Source: Schistocerca nitens (lineage: Eukaryota; Arthropoda; Insecta; Orthoptera; Acrididae). Taken from it: 64,000 nt of DNA. The DNA lies in contig NC_064614.1 of NCBI RefSeq assembly GCF_023898315.1, positions 378,323,348-378,387,347 of the forward strand, written 5' to 3'. The translations under genes were made by a program, and so were the position numbers. Positions within the stretch are counted from its first letter, which is position 1. Each line of letters begins with the position of its first letter. The notes beneath the pieces were generated by a model. It worked only from the letters and a program-made list of their open reading frames with translations, was not told where the DNA came from and searched no databases. Below, piece by piece: positions 56,924 through 64,000 of the stretch.

Positions 56924-58310
56924 CACTGAAGCGCTAAAGAAATTGGTGTAGGCATGCGTATTCAAATACAGTGATATGTAAACAGATAGAATACGGCACT
57001 GCGGTAGCAACGCCTGTATTAGACAAAAAATGTCTGGCGCAGTTGTTAGTTCGGTTACTGCTGTTACAATGGCAGAACATCAACATTTAAGCGAGTTTGT
57101 GAGTTTGAAAGTGGTGTTATAGTCGGCGCAGGAGAGATGGGGCCAGCATATCCGAGGTAGCAATGAAGTGGGGATTTTCCCATGCGACAATTTCACAAGT
57201 ATACCGTGAATATCAGGAATCCGATAAAACATCAAATGTCCAACATCGCGCCGGCTGGAAGAAGATCCTGCCATAACGGGACCAACAATGACTGAAGAGA
57301 ATTGTTCAACGTGACGGAAGTGCAATCCTCCCGGAAATTGCTCTAGATTTCAGTGCAGGGCCACCAATAAGTGTCAGCGTGCAGACCATTCAACTAAACG
57401 TTATCGATATGGGCTGGCCCACTCGCGTACCCTTCATGACTGCACGACACAATGCCTTACGCCTCGCCTGTGCCCGTCAACACTAACATTGGACTATTGA
57501 TGACTGGAAACATGGTGCCTAGTCGGACGAGTCTCGTTCAAATTTGAATCGAGCGATTGGACGTGTACGGTTATACAGAAACCTCATCAAACCGTAGGTC
57601 TGCATGTCAGCAGGGAATTGTTCAAGCTGGTGGAGGCTCTGTAATGGTGTGGGGCGTATGCAGTTGGAGTGGTATGTGACCCCTGACACATCTAGGTACG
57701 ACTCTGACAGGTGACACGTACGTAAGCATCCTGTCTCGTCACGAGCATCCATTCATGTCCATTGGGCTTTCTACGGACTTGTGCAATTCCAGCAGGATCA
57801 TGCGACACCCCACACGTCCAGAATTGCTACAGAGTGGCTCCAGGAACATTCTTCTGCGTTTGGATACTTCCGCCGGCCGCTGTGATCGAGTGGTTCTAGG
57901 CGCTTCAGTCCGGAACCGCGTTGCTGTTACGGTCGCAGATTCGAATCCTGCCTCGGGCATGGATGTGTGTGATGTCCTTAGGTTAGTTAGGTTTAAGTAG
58001 TTCTAAATCTAGGGGACTGATGACCTCAGATGTTAGGTCCCATACTGCTTAGAGCCATTTGAATCATTTTTTTGAATACTTCCGCTGGCCACCAAACTCT
58101 CCAGAAATGAACATTATACACCATACCTGGGATGCCTTGCGACGTGCTGTTCCGAAGAGTTCTCCACCCCCTCGTACTTGTACGGATTTATGGACAGCCT
58201 TGCCGGATTCATGGTGTTATTCCCTCCAGCACTACTTCAGGGGATAGTCGAGTCCATGCCACGTCGTGTTGCAGCACCGCCGAGTGCTCGTAGAGTCCCT
58301 ACCTACCTTT
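56924..58310 (+). mobile_element. Tc1-like transposon (family B), second copy, with a SINE inside
   Basis: The left end is TA then CACTGAAGCGCTAAAGAAAT, the same family as 25736-37450. The internal sequence shows the continuous form of the site where the LTR element inserted in the other copy (CAGCAT with AGGTAGC, 57142-57161). Transposase pieces are badly decayed. The right terminal repeat is missing after about 58300. The SINE at 57874-58073 splits it. Confidence 0.8.
57874..58073 (+). mobile_element. tRNA-headed SINE (main family)
   Basis: Head CGGCCGCTGTGATCGAGTGG, B box, body GTCCTTAGGTTAGTTAGG and tail CATTTGAATCATTTTTT. The duplication G(G/A)ATACTTCCGC is at 57862-57873 and 58074-58085. 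Confidence 0.93.
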
Positions 58311-59300
58311 TTTCATATTGCCTGCAAGGCAACTGACAACAGATGGCGTCTGGCACGTTAGTCACATCAGAAAGAAAATTTCATATCCGAACTGAATAAC
58401 AATTTTTAAAAATTATTGGCCGAGAACACTCTTCTTAATCGGGTATTTCCTACAACAGAAGTCTCAAAGTACAAACAATATAATTTATTAATTCAGTTTG
58501 GATAGGTATTTTTCACTCTTATGTCACACATATACTAGACGTCACATGGTGGCAGATGCCATGCTCGCTATATGAACAATGTGGAATCTACTGCACCACC
58601 ATTTTATCTTGTGATGCAGCATGTAAATTTTGCTGGTAAGTTGAATGGGCTCCTCTTGTAGCCGATACAATCAGGCACTTTCGACTACAATTAGTGTTCG
58701 ACGGTATGATGTAATAACAACAGAGTATATCGTTTAATATATGCTGATAAGTTATTTTATTTACATATAGAGATCTGAGTATGATTCATGTTGAACTGAA
58801 ACTGTTGACTTAAAAAAACTGGAGCAGTCTAGAATGACAGTAAAAAATATGTTTCATAATGTGTACAGTTTGTGAAGGTCTGATTTTGCAACTAAGAAGA
58901 ATCCCAGAACCTATCTGCCACGCAAAGAACTGTGATGTGGTCACCGTTGTCAAGTACAATTATGCAATCGCTTTCAAGGTAACACACCAACATTTATCAC
59001 ATACCCTTCCCGGCTTACACATGGGCACTAGCTTCAGTTTCAACTGGAGGTAGAGGTTGGCAATACTGTATAAGATGGCAAAGTACTGTATAAGATAGTC
59101 CAGTCATGACCGACCATATATTATCGGCTACAATTAGATTCATTCCCAAACAAGGCTAGAAAGTATATCCAGTGTGAGCAGGCAGATTATTTGTCTGCCT
59201 CAAACGACATGGTACTATGGAATCGGCCTTAACTCTGACACAGGCTGCTATTGGTCGAAGACGACCACCTTGGCTCTGAACATTCTATAACGACATGGGC
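58311..59300. other. anonymous intergenic sequence
   Basis: No recognised gene. A small local duplication of ATACTGTATAAGATGGC/TACTGTATAAGATAGT lies at 59060-59100. Confidence 0.45.
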
Positions 59301-59379
59301 TTGATGCTGTGAAACTGGGCACTTATGGCAGTACGTTAATCCAGCATTGTGGCATGGCGCTTATCAGGCACCGCTGTTT

Positions 59380-59720
59380 TCCTACTGCCCAGTGCCTGGA
59401 CAATGACCATAGTCAGGGGTAAGTCACATACTTCTGCAGATGCCCCATAAAAGAAAAACTGCTTTTGTCGTGTATAAATAAAGGCCGCCCACCCAGGCTG
59501 GACATGTGTCGTAGCATCTAGTTATCGAATGGTAAACAGTCACAGTGTCGGCCTTTGCCATGCGGTTGCTGCTGCTCTGCCATCATCCTGACAGAACCGC
59601 CCACCAGGTGTCGAGCCGCCAAGGGTCGAACTGAGGTGCCGCTAGCCACAGATCCACAGGAGTGGTCACTAGCGCCCGTCGCCACTTGTCAGCCACCTGT
59701 CTGGGACTCACTCCCTGAAT
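59380..59720 (+). repeat. dispersed repeat, possible LTR-like segment
   Basis: The part at 59545-59590 (GTGTCGGCCTTTGCCATGCG and GCTCTGCCATCAT) is similar to 62142-62190 (GTGTCAGCCTCTGCCGTGAG and ACTCTGCCATCAT). A TATA-like TATAAATAAAGGCC lies at 59482-59495. These features would fit an LTR, but I cannot find ends, a partner LTR or a primer site. Confidence 0.35.
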
Positions 59721-60120
59721 ACCTGCAGCCATCAGTTGTCACAGCAGTGGCTGGAGTCCTACTACAACGTTTTACTGTTGGGACATGTGGATCGGGACGC
59801 TCCTTCCAGCACAATCTGACGTGTTTGGGTATAACAAAGGAATTATAGTTTCTGAGCTGCTTTTCATCATGACTCACCATCATTCAGCAAAGATACTCAC
59901 ACCCCTGTAAGTGTCGCTAGAAATGTTGAGGAGGCTACAGTAGTGGAACGACTTTTGCACCAGCAAAGAGGAATGCCACGTAGTAGCAGCATGTGCACTG
60001 CACTGTATAAACGCACAGGGAGAGGGGGGGAGGTCCTTGTGTATATTGTACTTGGATTTACCTCTACCATTTGTCCTATTTTTCATTACGTCATGTACAG
60101 TTTCGTTTGTGGTACTTGGG

Positions 60121-60273
60121 AAGGGCCCAAAGGATGAAGCAATGAAACCAGTTGTGTGTACACACTGCAACCTACCAGGTCATTTGGCCCCCTGCACCGA
60201 ATCACACAACGTGGTATACTATGTATTCCGGCAAAGAGGACTTTACGGTAGGGAGTGTACGGAGAAGGCTTAG
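60121..60273 (+). pseudogene. possible gag nucleocapsid (zinc knuckle) relic
   Basis: The frame PVVCTHCNLPGHLAPC is followed 10 residues later by YYVFRQRGLYGRECTE. Both have the spacing of retroelement CCHC knuckles. The first has one residue fewer before the last Cys. The second has lost two Cys and the His (Y, F and L in those places). A short frame only; it ends at 60273. Chance similarity cannot be excluded. Confidence 0.35.
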
Positions 60274-61490
60274 AAGAGACGTGGAATGCCATGAGTACCA
60301 ATCAATTTTAGACCAATGTGGATTTGGGTGACTGAAGACATAGTTTGTTGTAAATAGTTTTGTTATGTGAATTGTAAATTTAAGACTTCTGCAAGGGTCT
60401 ACGCTTGTGGATAACTTACACAGTCTTACGTCTACAGAGGGACTGCGTCGTGTGCAGCGCTTTCATCTTCCTTTTCATTTCTGTCCCGCTACTTATTATA
60501 GTTTCTAGTGAAGTAATTTTAAACTGTGCTACAGCCCTGACAAAATAAACGGTAGATCAGTGTCGCAAAACTATCTTTTGGCATGGTTTAATGAGAGAAT
60601 TTATCAGGTATCAGGGAATTATGACGAGAAGATAATTGTGGAGTAATTTTCAGGTGTGTAGCTAAAGGTGAAAGGGTGTCTCGTGGATGAAAGGTACAGT
60701 TTTGAATTTAGCTGTTAATTTTTTGCTCATTATGATCATAAATATGAGTGTAATGCATTTATATCACGGAGTTCTAAGCTCACTTTCAAAAATCGTGTGC
60801 TTGTTTCTAAGATTTAGTTATAAGACGTAACAGGCCATCAGGAAAGTGTGTCACCTGAAGTATGGGATAACTAGATCAAAGAATATGAGTGGTACATTGT
60901 TAAAACTACGAATAGAGTCGAGGAGTGTAAATGGGTGGGTGTGAAGGTTTGCTATGTTAACGGGATGCAACCTGGGTTCCCACACCCCCATTCTTCCGAG
61001 AAGATTTGATACAGATGACACCATAGAGCAAAAGAGATCAATGGACTCCTCAATAAGATAGCTTAGAGAGTGATGCAGGGAGCAACGAATGAACCTTCAA
61101 AGAGAACTTAAGTGTGTGTAGTGTAAGTGCGACAATAGACGGCCAGTATTTGTACTCAGGACTAGTACTCGTTTTCAAGGGTCAGCTGGTGACTGGAATC
61201 ACATACACTGCGGAGAGGTTTAACATGTGTCTGGGTATATGTTTCAGCTTTTAGTGTGTCAGAGACAAATACTTACAAATATTGTGAGCCAAAGACTAAC
61301 GAGACGTGTCCGAAATGAACCGTAGTATAGTACTAGGTACGGCAACAAGGAGAATTCGGCGGGCCGAATTCTTCGAAGATCGGAAGAATGTAAAACGATA
61401 TGAGCCCAAGTAGGAGGGCTTATTAGTGTAAGGCAGCCCACTTACGGCAGTATGTGCCGTGACGCGCCAGGCAGTTACCGAATCCAGGGT
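60274..61490. other. anonymous intergenic sequence
   Basis: No gene or named repeat seen. Confidence 0.45.
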
Positions 61491-61499
61491 CACTTTATA

Positions 61500-61702
61500 G
61501 CCGGCCGGTGTGGCCGAGCGGTTCTAGGCGCTTCAGTCTGAAACCGCGTGACCGCTACGGTCACAGGTTCTAATCCTGCCTCGGGCATGGATGTCTGTGA
61601 TGTCCTTAGGTTAGTTAGGTTTAAGTAGTTCTAAGTTCTAGGGGACTGATGACCTCAGATGTCAAGTCCCATTGTGCTCAGAGCAACTTGAACCATTTTT
61701 GG
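61500..61702 (+). mobile_element. tRNA-headed SINE (main family)
   Basis: Head GCCGGCCGGTGTGGCCGAGC with a class II variable-arm hairpin GTGACCGCTACGGTCAC and body GTCCTTAGGTTAGTTAGG. The duplication CACTTTATA is at 61491-61499 and 61703-61711. Confidence 0.93.
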
Positions 61703-61789
61703 CACTTTATATGTAAACTGAAGATGGGTAATGGAAGAAGGGAAATGAAAGGGAGGGGATCACTGTTGTCAGCTGAATTGGGACATGAC

Positions 61790-62095
61790 AAGGAAAATGT
61801 GTACTGGACCAGGATTCAAACCTGGGACCTCCTGCTTACTAGGCATGTGCATTACTCAAATTGCACCATCTGGGACACAGCGTTATCGTAACTGTGCAGA
61901 CTATGTCGGCACGGCTCCCGGACGATCCACATTCCCATCGAGCGCCACCTATACGCAGTCCACGTCCTTTGCCTCCATATTCGCTCTCTCAGATTCTCAC
62001 AGGAGGTCAGACGTATGTGTGCACCTGAACTGAAGAAGGTGGGTCCATTGCCCACCGAGGCCCATCAAATTACATGAATGCATGGTATCTGTTCA
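61790..62095 (-). mobile_element. Thr-like tRNA-headed repeat related to the composite at 14720
   Basis: At 61790-61865, on the minus strand, a tRNA-like unit has anticodon loop CTAGTAA (AGT, Thr-like) and a B box GGTTTGAATCC. Downstream sequence shares an ordered set of short blocks with the palindromic repeat at 14720-15667, such as GATCCACATTCCCA and CATACTC/CATATTC. It is probably a divergent member of the same family in single-unit form. No target duplication found. Confidence 0.6.
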
Positions 62096-62139
62096 GGCTG
62101 GGCATGCGTGGTAGTACTGAGTCAATGAGTAGTCAACCA

Positions 62140-62330
62140 TCATAATTATAGTGTCAGCCTCTGCCGTGAGGTTGCTAACACTCTGCCATCATATTGACTG
62201 GAATACCATTCAATTGGTCTAGCCACCGCCTGATTTATCGAGGGTGGAACTGAGGGCCTCCTACCCACCAAACATTGTGGCGCTCGCCGGTTTCAGTCGC
62301 CACCAGCCAGCCATCTGTCCACTTTTCAGT
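62140..62330 (+). repeat. second copy of the dispersed repeat at 59380-59720
   Basis: Similar to 59545-59720 in the same orientation (GTGTCAGCCTCTGCC, GCCATCAT, GAACTGAGG). The nature of the element is unknown. Confidence 0.35.
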
Positions 62331-62589
62331 CAATGGGCGTCTGAGCTCATCATTTGACATGGCCAAACGGGTCTCACTTTTATTGTGATCATCGGGTCGT
62401 GTCAGCCTGCCGCGTCAGCCCTGACAGTATTAGGTCACCGATGTTACTGTTTGCTACACGAGATCGCTCTACACATGGACGGCGCTAAGAATGGCTGTGG
62501 TCAGAGTCTTAGTATTGGATTCGTGCATAAGTGTGTAGCGTTTTTCCATAACAGATACACACATAACAGAGACTTTAGTCACCAGTCTC

Positions 62590-63700
62590 CAGTATGCCAA
62601 CGCAACTGTCAAAATCACGAGGTTTTGAGGAGAAGAAATCGTCTAGCCATGTTCGGAGCGCATTTTTATCCGGAAAGGAAGTTAAAAATGGTTCAAATGG
62701 CTCTGAGCACTATGCGCCTTAACTTCTGAGGTCAACGGCCCCCCTGAACTTAGAACTAATTAAACCTAACTAACCTAAGGACATCATACACATCCATGCC
62801 CGACGCAGGATTCGAACCTGCGACCGTAGCGGTCGCTCGGTTACAGACCGTAGCGCCTAGAACCGCACGGCCACTCCGGCCGGCAAAGGAAGTTCCTTAA
62901 GGTTGTCCAATAGAGAACGGGAGGGCGCAAGACCAGGTGAATAAGGTGGGTGCGAAGTGACTTCCCAACCCAACTCCTGCATAGTGATTTTCGTCGGTCT
63001 AGCCGAATGCAGGCGTACGTTACTGTGGAATAGTATCACTTCAGGCAGTCTTCCTGGTCGTTGTTGTTCGATTATGTTTGCAATAAGTTTCGGTTTTTGA
63101 CAATAAGTGTCAGCAATGATGGGTACAATTCGGAGAAGTAATTCGTAGCTTGTAAACCAAACCGTCTCTGTTCCACCCAATTGCGTAACATCATCTTTTG
63201 TGGATGCGTGCATGTCATTGCACAGGGAGTTGCTGCTTTGTCTGGGCTCAACCATTCCTTTCTTTTCCTTATGTCAGCACAAAGACACCATTTCTCGTCA
63301 CCAGTAATGATACAGGATAGGAATGGTCAATGTTGTTCACGAGCCAGTTGATGACGAACCACCATAGATGCACTTATGGCCATCCCCTGATTCTTGTGAT
63401 TGTGGCTTACAGCATACGATACTCATACACCAGATTTTTGAACCGTACTCATTGCACGGAAATGTCGCATGATGGTTGAATGATCATAGTTCATCGCATT
63501 TGCCAGTTCTCGAGTACGGTGACGTGGATCATTGTGAAATTGCGCATTTAAACGATCTGCATCAAACCCCAAAAGTCTTCCTGAACGTGGAGAGTCACTA
63601 CAGCCTTCTGTTGACCTCAAACAAAAGAATGTGTCGTGAATGTTCCAATTTCTTCACTTAAAACTCTTTTGTATAGCGTCCACAACTCCACTCACTATAA
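62590..63700 (-). pseudogene. mariner-type transposase relic with a SINE inside
   Basis: The minus strand reads an N-terminal HTH region (ELANAMNYDHSTIMRHFRAM, 63440-63500), the first catalytic region IITGDEKWCLC near 63290, then EVILFHSNVRLHSA (63015-63055), where the expected catalytic Asp is Ser. PPYSPGLAPS (about 62930) has Gly for the third Asp. After the SINE the C-terminal WLDDFFSSKPRDF appears at about 62610-62655. It is therefore a catalytically dead, old copy. Terminal repeats were not identified. Confidence 0.82.
62684..62884 (-). mobile_element. tRNA-headed SINE (main family)
   Basis: Minus-strand full-length copy with head GCCGGCCGGAGTGGCCGTGC, B box and standard body. Perfect 10-bp duplication AAAGGAAGTT at 62674-62683 and 62885-62894. 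It is inserted into the mariner-type transposase relic. Confidence 0.94.
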
Positions 63701-63759
63701 CCAAATGACAAATTGACAATATGTACACTCAAATAGCAACATCAAGCTACAAATAAAAA

Positions 63760-64000
63760 AATGAGAGTCGATAAATAAACCCACAGCACGCAAATTTGCC
63801 ATTCGCGGAAACAATGCTGGAAGTCTTCCACTGTGAGCTCCCTGATGAAGCTTGCCGCTTTTTCCTTCATTGTTTCAAGGGATTCAAATCTTTTTACTGT
63901 CAACGCAGATTTAGCCTTAGGAATAGATAAAAGTCATATGGAGCTAAGTCAGGCAAATAAGGTGGGTAGTCTAATACTGGGATGCTGTACTTTGCCACAA
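63760..64000 (-). pseudogene. mariner-type transposase C-terminal fragment, cut by window end
   Basis: The minus strand from the window edge reads PPYLPDLAPYDFYLF (about 63930-63975), the third-Asp region of mariner transposases. After a one-base shift, RFESLETMKEKAASFIRELT and VEDFQHCFREWQIC lead to a stop near 63770. It is a different mariner subfamily from 62590-63700. The 5' half lies outside the window. Confidence 0.75.

Noticed and set aside
1..64000. CRISPR arrays, operons, bacterial-type promoters or terminators
   Set aside because: No regularly spaced short repeats and no clustered prokaryotic genes. The content is that of a eukaryotic, transposon-rich genome.

Overview
This window looks like non-coding genome from a large-genome insect, most likely a grasshopper or locust (Orthoptera). 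I found no convincing host protein-coding gene, no functional rRNA or tRNA gene, no operon and no CRISPR array. Almost everything I can name is a mobile element, and most copies carry stops, frameshifts or later insertions. The tRNA-headed SINEs, several Tc1-like families and the non-LTR elements resemble repeats common in orthopteran genomes. That organism call is inference, not proof.

Layout. 1-8905: an RTE-like LINE on the + strand, split by a block of later insertions: a Tc1-like element, a 5S rRNA-derived SINE, a pogo-like transposon, a mariner inside the pogo-like element and a SINE inside the mariner. 9272-11988: a second pogo-like transposon with clear terminal inverted repeats. 12577-17690: SINEs, a Mutator-like relic (13722-16100) that hosts a 948-bp palindromic tRNA-bearing composite repeat, and a LINE relic. 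17700-24245: mostly anonymous AT-rich DNA with two tRNA-headed SINEs and a Jockey-like LINE relic. 24475-25510: a decayed DDE transposon with a SINE inside.

25736-37450: a Tc1-like element split by a 10,486-bp LTR retrotransposon on the minus strand (25954-36439). Its two 1,861-bp LTRs have no indels between them, and its only coding capacity is a gag-like frame. It appears to be a young non-autonomous gag-only element and is the most notable object here. 37453-38440 holds a GC-rich CpG-dense stretch. 38440-42945: a Jockey-like LINE carrying an Asp-type SINE, a piggyBac relic (with a Tc1-like element inside it), a hAT-like MITE and a short truncated SINE. 42960-46876: three Tc1-like elements in a row, the last with one frameshift in an otherwise full-length frame. 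47870-49844: a possible Gypsy integrase tail and another Tc1-like relic.

50403-55855: a minus-strand LINE with endonuclease and reverse transcriptase, interrupted by a Merlin-type transposon that itself contains a deleted mariner. 56000-64000: SINEs, a second copy of the Tc1 family seen at 25736, a possible gag zinc-knuckle relic and two mariner-type relics, the last cut by the window end.

How the parts relate. The DNA transposons and LINEs supplied target sites for one another, and exact target-site duplications give a relative order for many insertions. At least ten copies of one related SINE group, driven by tRNA-like Pol III promoters, sit in or beside older elements. These SINEs would have depended on a LINE for movement. 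The gag-only LTR element would have needed pol from a partner.
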